From: Stomorhina lunata
Lineage: Eukaryota; Arthropoda; Insecta; Diptera; Rhiniidae
Reading direction: 5' to 3'
NCBI GenBank assembly: GCA_933228675.1
Contig: OW121743.1
Location: 88,457,438-88,521,437 of the forward strand
DNA: 64,000 bases
Below the pieces are notes generated by a model. That model ran no database searches. It saw only the letters and a program-made list of their open reading frames with translations, and was not told the origin of the DNA. Made by a program: the position numbers and the translations under genes. This document shows positions 11,071 through 24,356 of the stretch, piece after piece. How positions within the stretch are numbered: the first letter of the stretch is position 1; every line of letters starts with the position of its first letter.

Positions 11071-11107
11071 CTGAAAAGAATTAATGTTTTGAGGTTAATT
11101 AGTTAGG

Positions 11108-12399
11108 TTGCTAAGGCGTGAAATGTTGCGTTATAAAATTGATTCGCTGGCGGTGCAAGAAGCAAAATGGACAGGGCAAGGGGAAGTGCGTAGCGAAAAT
11201 ACTGTGTTTCATTTCTCCGGTCGGCCGGAGGGCAATGAGCTTAGTAGGGGTGTGGGCTTTCTAATACCTTAAAGAATAGCTTAAGCTATGATAGCATGGT
11301 GCCATATCCATGAGAGGCTAATGGCAGTAAAACTTAAGACTAAAGCTCCTAATTTGATGTGTACGCTCCTACTAAAATCCAATCTGAAAACGACAAAAAT
11401 TAATTTCACGATGTACTAACACAGCAATGTAAATACATAACAGTGATATCACAATGATACTGGGTGACTTTAACGCCAAGTTAGGTAAAAACAACACCGG
11501 GTGGAAACATTACATTGGTAAGCACGGTGTCGGAGTAAGGAACGATAATGAAAAAAGACTGACCGTACTATGCTGCGAAAAGAAATTCGTTTTGGGTCGT
11601 GCCATTTTCCCTCATAAATTACATCATAAAGTAACTTGGATATCGCTGAACGGCATTACAAAGAACCAAATTGATCATATTTTGATCAATTCTAAGTGGC
11701 GATCATCTTTACTTGATGTATGCTCGAGACGCGGAGCAGACATGTAAAATTGGATTAAAGTTTGCGTCTCTTAAGTCCGATACGGCGAAGGCAAATCGGA
11801 AACTTGATGTGGGAAAACGACACATCAAAATGCCTTTATTACTTCCGTGAGGAATCGGCTTCCAGATGATATAAACAACAGCAATGCATGTATAAATGAA
11901 ATCTCCAGATGTGTCACCCAAACAACAACATATAAGACAAGAGAATGTGGATAGATGAACAGGCGAGCCAAGCTGAATCAGCTGCAAGTAAAGGCAAAGA
12001 CTTTATACAGTATATCAGGGTGTTGTGTGGCAAACCTACCTACACTAACAGTCCTATCTTGATTAGTAGCGGCACACTTCTCTCAACCCCGGATGAACAA
12101 CTAATAGACACGGTATCTAATGGACACCATTTAAATAAATTGAGGGCTTGGATTACGCTGATGACGTATGTTTTCTAAGCCAAAGCTTAATTCACCTTCA
12201 AGAAAACACTAACGCTATCACTATTGAATCTCGGGCAGCTGGGCTGGAAATCAATATTTCTAAAACAAAGATTATGCCTGGAGGCTATGGCGCAAATCCG
12301 TCGACAGACATCAATGGGGATATCGAAGTTATTGGATGTGTAGGTATTTTTATTTATCTTGGTAGTTTGGTATCTACAACAGAAGCGCAGAGTTTATAA
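11108..12399 (+). pseudogene. Dead RTE-like non-LTR retrotransposon (endonuclease and RT fragments)
   Basis: Pieces in order are as follows. At 11108-11270 is an endonuclease N-terminus with 'AVQEAKWTGQGEV'. At 11454-11747 is the APE endonuclease core with GDFNAK, HKVTW and a C-terminal NQIDHIL...RRGAD. At 11945-12140 is a linker. At 12151-12399 is a reverse-transcriptase palm with YADD (12154-12165), followed by an AAGLEINISKTK-like motif. Stops and frameshifts separate them and most of the RT fingers region is missing. Family members of this type are often labelled craniofacial development protein 2-like. The remnant begins 38 bp upstream of the SLC46 5' splice site, so it lies in a probable 5' UTR intron. 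Confidence 0.82.
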
Positions 12400-12710
12400 A
12401 CTAATCCAGAAAATGTTATTTTATAAAAAAAAAATGGCAAATTTCCATACACGATAATTTTAATTGCAAAAGAAGTTCTATTTCATTTTTTTAAAATATT
12501 GAAATTGTTTTTATATAAAAAATTAAATAAACTTTATTACTGCAAAAAATCATTTATGTACCTTGTACAATTTTTTCAGAAATTTAAAGTCAAAATTTAA
12601 AAATTGTGTGGCTCGAGAAAGCTCTGTATGAACAGCGTTTTCTTGCTTTTTCTCGAAGCAGCAAGAGCTTTAAGTCATTCGTTAAAAAAAATAAGTTAAG
12701 TTAATATATC

Positions 12711-13642
12711 AGGGCCCTATTCCACGAAACAACTTATCAATTTTTACTTTGCACTTATCAAATTTTTCGACAATTAGCAAAACTTTATGTTCCTCAGAAC
12801 GATAAAATTTGATTAGTTATAGTATAAGTATAATTTGCAAACTCTTCGCATTTTTTTTTATTCTCTTTGCAATTTCTGTTACATGTACGCAAAGTGCAAA
12901 GCTAAAATTGAAAAGGGTAATTTGCAAAAACTTTGCAAATAATTGTGCTGTTTCATTCCACAAAAACTGTAAATTCCATTTTTGCAATGCAATTTTCGAT
13001 AAGTTTATCAAAGATTTGCAAGGTAAACGATCTCTTTGCAAATTCATATTGTTATAACTAGTAAAGTTTTTGATTGATGATCGTGTAGAAGTGGTTATAA
13101 AAATAAATTATAGAAACAAAAATTATTTTTCGGGTACAAAACATAAATTTTGAAAAGTGCTTTAGATTAAATAAAATTTTAAGTAAAATTAAAAAAAAAA
13201 AAATTAGAGCACAAGACACAAAGCAGGAATGCGTTATCTGCTGAAAATCATGGAGCAGAACCATCCATAAGGTTGTCGAGATTTTAATTAACGTTTTATT
13301 TAAAAACACAGTGCGGTGGCCCATGAGGTCCGACTCTTCCAGAGTCCAAACAAACTGTCTCTCGAATAGGTCCATGTTTTTTGGGACGACGCCAGTTGCA
13401 GTGATTGGGCTTTTTTCAAAACTTTCTCCCAGGCAGCCTGTTTATCTAATTTATTAACCTTCATAACGCAAATAAAATATCCACTGCGCGCAAAGACTTT
13501 GCAAAGAGAGCAAACATTTTATTGGTACTAAGAGAGATTTGCAAAGAATTTTGTGAAACAGCAACAGTTATCACTTTGCCAAAAATACAATTTGATAAGT
13601 GCAAAGTGAAAAGTTGACAAGTTGTTTCGTGGAATAGGGCCC
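12711..13642. mobile_element. ~930 bp element with ~50 bp inverted repeats starting GGGCCCTATTCCACG
   Basis: The left end GGGCCCTATTCCACGAAACA is mirrored at the right end with about 50 bp of similarity, including CACTTATCAAATT on both sides. The central minus strand (about 13480-13310) can be read as K-L-D-K-Q-A-A-W-E-K-V...S-L-F-G-L-W-K. This recalls Myb/SANT-like DNA-binding proteins associated with DNA transposons, but stops interrupt it. No clear target duplication was seen. Confidence 0.65.
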
Positions 13643-15356
13643 AGGTCCCATTCTTTTTAAGAAAGATCAGCCATTAACCTACCCGGATGATAAAAAAACA
13701 ACCATGTTTAATAGGTCAGAGTCAGTCAGGGGAAGGTGTTTGGGCAAACATTTTGAGCCGCTCTCTTATACATTTTGTTTGTTGTTAAGGTAGTTTTAAT
13801 TAAATTTTTGTTTCCCAAAAAAAAAAAAAAATGCTAAACAAAAAATCGCGTGTGGTAACCGCATATAATGTATTAAATAATAGAAATGCAATAACAATAA
13901 GTTTTCATTATAAGAAATTTGCAAACAAAAACTTAAAATAATTTTTATTACGTCACAAATTGCTTCAATGATTCAAAAACAAATATTCAAATAATTATCC
14001 CACAAATATTTGTATATTTAAAGTCAGGGACTATAATTTTTTTAAAAATTCAATAATATTATACTAGTCTTATTAAAATCTGATGTGAACTTTGGTTTTC
14101 GTTAAAAATGTGAGAAATTGTTAATAATTCGGAATTTAACATAAAATTGTTCTAATTCAAGTGGGAAAATTTTTTAATATGTATAATGAATAGTTGTAGT
14201 AGGATAAATAAGTACATAAGTATACAAGTTTGGTGAAACTAGGAAAATCCTACAGAAATAACCTAAAAATGTAAATTTTCTTAAGTCTAATGGATCTTCC
14301 TCTAAATCTTATAAATTTACGATACACATATATCAATGGAATTCTAATGTATCTAGTGTTCTATAAAATGTTTTCAATGAGTTAAGCCTCTTAATTTCTC
14401 AAATTTCCGCAAATATTAATTTAACACTTAAACACATACAAACTCACACTTAAACTAATGAATTACATAAACATTAATCAGATTTTACTAGTTTCAATTA
14501 GTTTTCGCTTAAAATTTTTACACTTTTGTTAATTAAAATGCCAAAAGCCATCAAACGAAAGATTTATTTAATTGAGAGTATGATATGACATACAATATTT
14601 GAATACAGGAATCCCTAGATTTATTCAATTTTTTGGTTATTGAAAATGATGACATAGATCGAGACTAAATTAAAGTTTAAGGTTTTTTTAGTTGTTTTTA
14701 AAGATTCAAATACTGTAGGAAAATAGGTTGTGGGAAGGGGAATAAAGGGAGTAAAGATTCGATTTTTCTTATATTGCAAGAATCGGGTTGTGGACACCAT
14801 ATACATACTGTAAGATGAAGAATGATTTTTTCCTATAAAGCTTTTTTTGTTTCATTGGCTTATCGACAACGAAAAAGATGTGTGTTGAGCATAAATGTTA
14901 GGGTTTCGGGAACGAATTTCCTAATTTCATAAAAACACATTCCAAAGTAGTACCAATAAAATACTATAATACAGTATTGAGACGGTGCTCCTCCACTGAA
15001 TAAGAACTTTGCCCCTTTTTGCACTAGCTCGGAGAACGCTTAAATTGGCTTTGAAGCACTGTTTGAGATTTGTTTCAAAAGCTGATCCGGGAATGAATCT
15101 GAATAAATTGCCAAATAGGGCAGTTTTTAATATTTATCGTTGAATATATTTAAAGCTAAAATATTGAAAAGCTTCAAACTTAATACAAGTTTAGTTTTTG
15201 CTAACTGCTCCCACTTTAAACAAAAATAAAAAGCACCGGGGCAGGAGAAGTTTCTCCTCCATTTAAACATTTTACTTGTATATAATGCAGACCTTCACCA
15301 ACCGAACTTTTACCCTTAGAACTTTTAATTGAAAAGTCTTCGAACATTTATATTTT
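13643..15356. other. AT-rich stretch without recognised gene
   Basis: No exon or repeat family with clear boundaries was found. An open frame on the minus strand at 14621-14806 has no recognisable motif. The stretch 'gaggtgctcctccactg' near 14990 recalls the repeats at 16.2-16.6 kb. Confidence 0.4.
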
Positions 15357-16117
15357 TATACCGTTTACCACCATAGCCGTAGATAGGAGGAAAGGCTATT
15401 ATAAGTTTGTGTTGATGTATGTTACGCATAGAAATAGTATACCAATAGACTTAGAATCACTTTCTGAGTCGATTTAGCAATGTCAGTCCGTCCGTCTAGC
15501 TGGACGGCTGGCTGGGTGGCTGTACCCCCATGCAAACCATCAAATCAAAATACAGGTCGCAATTTTAAAGATAATTTGATTAAATTTGGCATAGATAAAT
15601 TTTTTGATAGTGGGACCATGGCTATTGAAATCTGTCAAAATAGGTCCCACTTCCCAGAATTGGTATTTTGGTCACAAATATCAATATTTTTTCCTGAAAT
15701 TTAAAATGTATACTGCTTATGTAACCCAAAATCATTGTACGAAATTTTGTTGAAATCGGTACATATTAAAACATAGCTCCCATTGAAACTCTCTTTTCAA
15801 AACGCACTTAATGAGACAAAAATCACTAAAACGCTGGTAAATCAGAAGATGATGACAATTTTAAGCTTGTTTTGTGCATACACAATTTTTGTAAAAGCTG
15901 TAATCAACTTGCAAAGTTTCGAGATAACCCTAGCTCTCATATAACTCCAAATGACGGAAACAGCTTAAATATATAAGTCTTGAGAAAATGTTTGTATGAT
16001 AAATAACAAAATTTAACAAATATTTGTCTTCATACACGAAAAAGAACACCTCTGACCTTAGTGGTGAAGGATATCATATGGTCGGGCTTGACCGACTATA
16101 GCACTTTCGTACTTGTT
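15357..16117 (+). repeat. Dispersed repeat DR1
   Basis: It starts at a variant of TATACCCTTCACCACCATAG. It carries the GATTTAGCAATGTCAGTCCG and CTGGACGGCTGG region, and ends with GGCTTGACCGACTATAGC then GTACTTGTTA. It is more diverged at its left end than other copies. Confidence 0.75.
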
Positions 16118-16199
16118 ATTAATGAGAATATTTATGATGGTCAAAAATAAACAGAATGGGAACACCTCCTAGAAGAAACTGATCTTTTAATAAAAATAG

Positions 16200-16640
16200 A
16201 TTAGAAAAAACCTGGATCAGAGCAGGAGGAGTACATCCCGTTTTGTAACTTCTTATATAATTTTAATCAAAATGAAGCATGAAAGGAGTGGCCGAACTTG
16301 TTCTTTAATTTTAAAATATTATGTAAAAATGCATGTATCCACTTAAATATAAAATCAATATCAGTAACACATGATGGACAAAAACAAACAGTATAGGAGC
16401 AGGTGGAGTTCCACCTCATAAAAAACTTTTTATAGCGGCTTAGCTTTAGAAAAAATAGAGTCTCTACCCCTTAATATAACTGGCTTTTTAAAAAAGTTTT
16501 GTTAGAAAAAAGCAGGATCTAAGAAGGAGGAGTTACTCATGTAACTTCTTAGATAAGTTAACTCAAATTAAGCAGGGAAGGAACTTTTGTTTTCAATGCT
16601 AAAATAGACCGAGACTTGCTCGGAGCTTTATGATAAGCAT
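16200..16640. repeat. Degenerate ~300 bp repeat, two units
   Basis: 'gcaggaggagtacatcccg' near 16221 and 'gaaggaggagttactcatg' near 16522 begin similar stretches about 300 bp apart, each followed by 'gtaacttctta' and 'aagca..gaaggaa'. No gene is present. Confidence 0.35.
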
Positions 16641-16744
16641 TTCGAGGCAAATTTTAAAGTTTTCATTTATTTTATTTTATGAAGTTCTAATCAACTGAAA
16701 TAAATTAAGAGGAAAGACATTACACAAATATCTAATTAATTCTG

Positions 16745-17085
16745 AATCATTTTATTCATTTTGTCCCATCAACACATCAGATGAAATGAATAGTGTACAG
16801 TTTATTTTAAATAATTTTAGAAATTGCTAGAGATCATAGCCTGACCAAATGCACAGTTTACTATTTAATTCATTTTGAGTAATTTTCAGTGGCGCCACCT
16901 GTCAGAAATTGCTCTTACCAACTAAGAAACCTTTGTAAGCTCATGCGCAACAACTTTGCTAAAAATCAAAGCACCATCAGATGCACAGCTAACGATTTAA
17001 TTCACTTTGAGTTATTTTCAGTGGTGCCACCTGTCGGAAATTAGTCATACCAATTTAAAAATCTTCATCGCCTCATGCACAACAT
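16745..17085 (-). repeat. 132 bp satellite, about 2.5 units
   Basis: 'ggcgccacctgtc' at 16892 and 'ggtgccacctgtc' at 17024 are 132 bp apart, each followed by 'catgcgcaac/catgcacaac'. The same sequence on the opposite strand forms the array at 36.99-37.51 kb. Confidence 0.7.
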
Positions 17086-17095
17086 TTACTTTTCT

Positions 17096-19084
17096 ATAAA
17101 GGACATACAAACAGACAAACATTCATTTGTTTAAAAGTTATAACTATACCAATTTTTTCCACTTTTGTACCCTAATTTCAAAAATATTCTATATGCATAT
17201 TTAGTACTTGGTACCATTTGAATTCGGTACACTTTATAAAAACGCAGTTAACATATTGTTCCTATTCATATTACTTCATACCCCATTTTGGCCCCCAAAA
17301 TCAAAAAAAGCACCAAATACATGTTCAATATTTTTTCACATTTTTTTTATTGCATTACAAAGTTTCTTTTTATATTATTTTGTTTAAAAGAAGGAAGTAG
17401 CTTAAATTTTAATTTTAAATTGAATTTTTACCCTTATTTACCCCTTATCGGGCATAGTTTCAAAAAAGTAAAAAACTCCTGTCAGCTTATTTTAACAGTT
17501 GTTTAAAACATAATTTAATTTTTATTTATATACCTATTACTTTAGGAGATATAGTCCCTTCTTACTCTACTTACACATCGAAAAAGGTACCCACTGACTA
17601 AATTTTATTAAAATCGTTAAGATATAAGATTATGTAAAAATAAATGTATTCTCTTATATAAACAAAAAAAAAACAGTTATACAGGCAACACCGGACCCTC
17701 ACATCTATTTTTTATATATGACAATGTAAATATATCGAGGGATAACTGTATACGCTATTTTTTATTTTATTTGCGCCTAGACAGATGCTTTTAATTTACA
17801 TCATAATAAAAAATTCTACGAATATTTATTGCTTTCATTTGAGCGAGTGAGTGAGTGCTTGGCTTGATGAATTAAACAATAGAACTGTCATTAAACACTT
17901 GTTGAGGGTTATAAATACACCCTATAGTCGAAGGAGTTCATTATGGGTTAATAGTTTTGTTTGTTTGTTTGTTTGTCTTAGTAACAAGTTTGTCTTAGTA
18001 AGAAGTAACAATATAATATTTGTTATAGAATATTTTAGGACTTTTCAGCTTGAAAGAAAAAGTCGTAACTAAAGAGCTATTTTATATACCACCAGGGGAC
18101 ATAAATGTGGCTAACAAAGCTAATACTAAGTTTGAGTTAAGTGATTCATGAAAAATATATGTATATCTCTATCAGTACATTAAATCATTTCCCTAAGTAC
18201 CTTTAAATCAAACATTAAGACTCTATAGACCCTTGTATATGCCACTAGGGGACACAAATATGACTAATACAGCTAAACCAATACATAGTATTTATTATCC
18301 TATTCATTAAAAAATGTTTACAATTATCTATCTGTAGATTATATAAATTCCGTGTGTGAGTGCAAATCAAAATAATTGTTCATAAACTTGACATTGTATC
18401 GTCAAACTACAAAAGATCCGAAAACAAAAAAAAATATACAATTTAAATTTTTGCACAAATCAAGTTGAACTACATTTAAAAAATTAAATTGTTGTACATA
18501 CTAGTACTATAAAAAAAATAGTATAAAAGAAATAATTAAGTACGAATAATTTTAAATACATAGTCAAGCTCAGATACATATATATATTTTTTTAATTATT
18601 TGTTATGTATTTTAATTTGTCGAGTATTTAAATGAAAAAAAAAAACATTTATCTAAATTAACTAAAACGGAAGTTTATATACAGTTCAAAATTCATTTTA
18701 GTTTTTAATAAAGATGATGACGTTGTATTTAAATGGGGAATGATGTTCGAGTGTTTGTGCAAAAGAAAATAATTAATTTTAGTTTTAAATACCTTTTTTT
18801 TAGTAAATTTAGTGGTGACAGGCAAATGATAAAATGAAAATTGTTTACTTGATACTAAGAATAGGAAGAGGAAGGGTATTTATACTCTACTATAGATGGC
18901 TTGATTCTAAGAGATTCTATACCCCTTGATTTAGAATCTCTTCTTCAGTCGATTTAAAGATACCCTTCCAACTGCCTCAAAAACCCTAATTTTATTTAAA
19001 CTGCCATACAATTTGATATCGATAATTTTAAAGCTTTCACAACAATTGACGTAAGGCGACGATTCCGGTACCTCTGATCGACAG
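17096..19084. other. AT-rich stretch without recognised gene
   Basis: Open frames at 17218-17506 and 17851-18072 have no known motif. Near 18880-18970 there is a scrap resembling DR1 ('agaatctcttcttcagtcgatttaa'-like). Nothing else was seen. Confidence 0.4.
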
Positions 19085-20640
19085 AGCATAAATCAGTGAT
19101 CGCTGAAAAAAAAAACTTTCAAAATTGGTACTAAACATTGATTTTTTTATATTTATAAAAGTTTGAATTTCTTGAAAACTTTATAGAACCATTCCGGTAT
19201 GTTTTGGAAATCGATTGATTTCAGATGAATTTATACCCTTCACCACCATAGGTGGAAAGGGTATTATAAGTTTGTACTGATGTATGTAACGCATATAAAT
19301 ATTTGTCTTAGACCCAACTTTTAGTATACCAATAGGCTCAGAGTCGATTTAGCGATGCCATGTAAACCTTGTAATCAAACTATAGGTCGCAATTCTTAAG
19401 ATAATTTGATGAAATTTGGCACAGATCATTTATAGATAGGACCATGGCTATTGAAATTCGTCAAAATCGGTCCACTATTTATGGTACCTTCCATAGGTCC
19501 CACATCCCGGAATTGATATATTGGTCACAAATATCAATATTTTTTCATGAACTTTAAAACAAATACTGCTTATGTAAACTAAAATCACTGTACCAAATTT
19601 CGGTCCACCTTTGACCATAGCTCCCATACAAACTCTTTTTAAAAATGACAAAAATCACTAAAACGCTCGTAAATCTAAAGATAATGAGAATTTTAAGTTT
19701 ATTTTTTGCATACATAATTTTTGTAACAACTGTAATTAATTTGCCGAATTTTGAGATAATCGGTTCAAATTTGATCCTAGCTCTCATATAAGTCCAAATG
19801 ACGGAAATAGCTTAAATATATAAGTTTTGAGAAAATGTTTGTATGACGGCAAAATTTAGCAAATATTTTTCTTTATACAGGAAAAGGAACACCTTTGACC
19901 TCAGTGGTGAAGGGTATCGTATGGTCGGGCTCAACCGAATATAGCACTTTCTTAAATGTTTTGGGAGAGTTTTCCCCTTCTTCGCAAAAAATTTAAACCA
20001 AAGCCCAAATTTTCTTTCTTTTTTTTTTTCTTTCAAAAATATGTCTGAAATAAAATCGATTTCCATCACAATGGAATACAAAAAATGTGATCACTAAAGA
20101 AAATTTTAAAATTCATACTAAATAATATTCAATATTTCGAAAAATATAAAAGTTCAATTATCTTGGAAACTACAGAAGATAGAGCGATTTAAGCAAGAAT
20201 TGGTGATCACTAAAAAAAATTCAAATTTATGTGTACTTAAACTTGATTTTCCGAATAACTTAATAAAAAAATATTAAAGTGCAATTTTCTGGCAAACTAT
20301 AGGAAATAGAGCCATTAAAGCAATTTCTAAAATTTGTATAAGGAAATTTAAAATTTTAATTTTCTGGGCAACTGTTACAGATAAACACATAAATCTGTGT
20401 TCATTAAAACAAATTTCAAATTTCGTACTAAAACTTGATTTTTAAAAAATTTGTATATGGAAATATAAAAGTTTGATTTTCTGGAAAACTATAAAATTTT
20501 AAGCCATTTAAGCAAAATTTTCGGATTACTAAAGTAAATTTTGTCTAAAACTTGATTTTTAAGTTTTTTTTATCGAAATTTGAAAGTTTGATTTTCTTGG
20601 AAACTACAGAAGCTATCTCCATTTAGATTTTGTTCTTTTC
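19085..20640 (+). repeat. ~120 bp tandem family, split by a DR1 insertion
   Basis: Units with 'tgatcactaaaaaa', 'tcgtacta', 'gatttttcgaaaaa' and 'cttggaaactacag' occur at 19090-19220 and resume at 20085-20640. The same family forms the large array at 39.7-43.1 kb. DR1 at 19232-19957 interrupts it. Confidence 0.6.
19232..19957 (+). repeat. Dispersed repeat DR1
   Basis: It is near complete, from TATACCCTTCACCACCATAG to GGCTCAACCGAATATAGCAC then TTTCTTA. A small deletion removes part of the GTCCGTCCG tract. It is inserted inside the 120 bp tandem family. Confidence 0.8.
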
Positions 20641-21199
20641 CGGACTATTAATTTTTAAAAAGAAGTAGCACTCAAATTCTGCCTATAGTAAGAGAGATAA
20701 ATCTTCATATTGTTATGTAACCAATTTTGCTATCAAAAAGCATAAGATTTTTTCTTCTATCCCCAAAACCTCTAAATACTCTTCAAAGTTGGCCAATATC
20801 TATGTCAGCCATATCACCCAAGCCTTCAAAGAAGTAAGAGACCAGAAGCCAGTTGGCCGCATTTGATATCGATCGAAATGTAAGATATTTCAGAAACATT
20901 TGTATAGCATACTTTAAGGATAATCTAAATAATATATAACCTATAAGGTACACTACATTGTAAAAAACGGACATGTTTAGATATCAAAATTTATTAAACT
21001 TTAAGCAAAATCCCTAAGGTATGTTACACAATATTTACTTAAAAGTCTAAGTTTGCGATATATATCAAATGGAGCAATTTGGCCCCAGAGTTAGTCCACT
21101 CCTGTACTTCAGGCCAAATCAAGTGCAGAAAATATGTTTTATGAAGACAGAGCTCTGCCATGACAAACCCAAGTAAGGTCACATCTATCTAAACTGGGA
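20641..21199. other. Unassigned sequence
   Basis: No repeat boundary or exon was supported. The sequence from about 21060 is less AT-biased and probably belongs to the retrotransposon remnant that follows. Confidence 0.3.
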
Positions 21200-21360
21200 C
21201 ACATCTGTCTTTAATGAATACATCCTTGGACAGTCAAACGATTGCTTAAAGACATGCCGATAGAGTTTGGTTGATCCGGAAGTCGGAAGGTAGTCCTTAG
21301 TCTCGCTAACTCATCTGCTTTTCAGTTTCCTGGTGGACAGCCACTCACGACTTAATGACA
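21200..21360 (-). pseudogene. RNase H fragment of a Jockey/I-like non-LTR retrotransposon
   Basis: Read on the minus strand from about 21360 it gives PPGN-stop-KADELAR followed by an IGMSLSN motif. This matches the end of the RNase H domain (G-N-x-K-A-D-x-L-A-R) and the IGMPL-type sequence that follows it in non-LTR elements. Stops and the short length show it is dead. Confidence 0.55.
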
Positions 21361-22510
21361 GCTTGAGTATTAAATAATTTAACAAATTTCTACTGTAATG
21401 AGTATTGGATATTTGTGTAATGTCTTTCCTTCAAACTTATTTTAGTTGGTGGAACAGCATCGCGCATTCGGTACAGCTAGATTTAAATAAATTTTTAAAA
21501 ATTAAAAAAAACAAATTCGATTGTTTTTATAATCAGATGATCAAACGATTAATAAAATTATAGTAATGATAAAAGGTGGAATTTTAAAGTTGAATTTTGT
21601 CGACAAGTGTAAATCATATACATTTTCGAACCTCCTAAAAGTATGCAAAATTTTGTATCCTTATTTCGATGTAAATCGACTGCAATAATTTGGGCTTTGC
21701 ATAGTACATAGTCAAAAATGCACCTCGCAAACAAACTGCTTTCCGAAATTGACATTTCATACATATCATTTGAAATATTTTATGTCAGTTGGTCAATATT
21801 TTAAAATTCATAGGTCTTTATGGGTTCTAATAAACGGATAGAATTTTAAATGTATATGTATTAAAAAAGTTTGAGATAAATGCTTTTCGAAATCCGTGTA
21901 TTTTTTATCAAAAAAAAGGGTAACCGGAAAAAATTTGTTCGACATTATATTAGACCTTCTCCGAGAAAAGGGACCTAGTGTCAAAAAACAGGTTTGGACT
22001 TAAGAGTGGATTCTGGTACATAAAAGGGTGCAAAATAAGATGAAATGAGTTGAAATGAGTTAGGCATTAAAAATGTATTTTTCATTTTTTATTAATCTCA
22101 AAACTTAATTTTCACACAGTTTAGGACTTCTTATAATCGGTCTAGACAAAATAACATATTTTTTTAGTAAACACATTACATCAGCCTACTTCCATAATCT
22201 ATTCTATTAAAGAATTAATATTTTAACATTTTTTAATTGAAACTTTTCTTAAACTTTTAATTAAGACAGTTAACAACACTTAAAATTTAATTTAAATAAA
22301 ACTAAAGCAATTAATAAATTGAATCTGTCTAGAGATGAATTCGGTGAATTTATATTTTTGTTTATGTACAGTTCTTTTATTTTGTATATGGATCAAATCA
22401 AAAAAACTTTTTTTTTTTTAGAAAAATCACACAAATTTCCATTTTTTTTAAGTATTTTTTTTTTTGCAAACAAAAAAATGTATTTCCAAAACGACTGCTC
22501 GGATGAATAA
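21361..22510. other. AT-rich stretch with a dispersed-repeat scrap
   Basis: The region around 21950-22130 ('gaccttctccgaga', 'aacttaattttcacaca') resembles the flanks of the SINE at 35340-35800. That SINE probably inserted in a second copy of this repeat. No gene was recognised. Confidence 0.35.
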
Positions 22511-23927
22511 AAAAAAAGTAAGAGTGTTATATTCGGCTATGCCGAATCTTATATACGCGCCATCAAGTTGTGCTAAATTTAGAAACATATCTCATATATC
22601 TACGAGGGCTAATTCAAAATGTGGACCAAATTCGAAAAAAAATGTTACGCTAGTTGGTTTTATTAGTAAAATATTTGGACTAATTTCGGTTGCAGTAGCT
22701 TTATAGTTTATAGTTCATAGTATTTACTTTGCACAAAATTTAATCTCATAACCGGGTATATTTAGGTTAGCATTAATAATCTGTTAAATACTTTTCCTTT
22801 AGCTTAAAATTTAGTTAGGATAAACATGTTGATAGTAATACTACAGGTCTATGTATTTTGTTAGAAGTTCCTTATGCATCTACCTTATATCAAGTCTGGA
22901 CATTGATTTATAGCTACCTAATTTCCTTGGTGTATTCTTAATATGTTGATTGTACCTCCGAATCTTTTTGATTGTAGATATAAAAGGAGGAAGTTATATA
23001 TATATAAGAACAATAGCCAAATGTTGACCGATTGTAACAAAATTTTACACTTACTGGTATTTATACAAAGTGGACATAGCTGTCATAGTTTCTAATTTAA
23101 TGGCTTTTAACTGGTCTTTGCTACATTTTTTTCTTTTCGGGGGTGTTTTTATATGAAAACTATAGTCAAATATGGACCGATTCTTATAAAATTTGATATA
23201 CTGACCAAGAGTTGCATAAAACTTTCCTATTCTAAATTTAATCGTCATAGCTATTACAATTGTATTCAATTTATCAGCATTAATGTGATTCCCGGGCCGG
23301 GGTTACATGGGAGTTTTAACTAAATGTGAACCGGTTTAGTCCATTTTCAATACACAACTTTCTCAAGATATAGAAAATATTTTTGTAAAATTTTGTTCCT
23401 CTAGCTCTTTTCGTTAAGGCGCTATTGCGCTTTTATCTGACGGACAGACGGACATAAACCGCCTTTTCTTTTTGTATTTCCTCAAGTTTTTTATACAGGA
23501 GCTATGGTCAAATGGTGACCGATTGTGACAAAATTTGGCACACTGTCTGGTATTGCATAAGACTTTCTTGAGCTAAATTTAGTGGTCAAAGCTGTTACAG
23601 TTAATTGGTAATTAAGTGTATTTTATGTGAAATTAAGGCTATTTCCGTAAGTTTTGTATGGGAGCTATTGTTAAATGTGAACCGATTTCGATGAAATTTT
23701 ATATGCTGCCTAGTACTTATATATACCAAATTTTATCATCATATCTATTATAATTTGTCATTTATTAGCAAATAAGCGATCAGCCTAGACGATTTTATAC
23801 GGGAGCTATGATCAAATGTGATCCGATTTTGCCCGATTTCAATACCAAAATTTTCTAAGAAATAAAGAATATTTATGCCAAATTTCAGTGACCTATATCG
23901 TTTCAATAAGGTTTTGTCGTACCAACA
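22511..23927 (-). repeat. Dispersed repeat DR2, long copy
   Basis: It begins with AAGTAAGAGTG and the hairpin ATTCGGC-TAT-GCCGAAT, in the same orientation as 3970. It continues with modules shared with 5659-7800 ('gaccgattgtaacaaaat', 'ggcacactgtctggtattg', 'gacggacagacggac'). It passes directly into the CAGA microsatellite. Confidence 0.65.
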
Positions 23928-24163
<236 letters not shown>

Positions 24164-24356
24164 AGTATATCAATAGTATACCAATAGACTTATAATCACT
24201 TTCTGAGTCGATTTAGCGATGTCCGTCCGTCCGTCCGTCCGTCTGGCAAAATTTAGCAAATATTTGTCTTTATACAGGAAAAATAACACCTTTGACCTTA
24301 GTGGTGAAGGGTATCGTATGGTCGGCTTGACCGACTATAGCGCTTTCTTACTTGTT
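24164..24356 (+). repeat. Dispersed repeat DR1 with large internal deletion
   Basis: The 'taccaatagacttataatcac' and GTCCGTCCGTCC region is joined directly to 'ggcaaaatttagcaaatatt' and the normal 3' end GACTATAGCGCTTTCTTACT. About 550 bp of the usual middle is absent. Confidence 0.75.
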
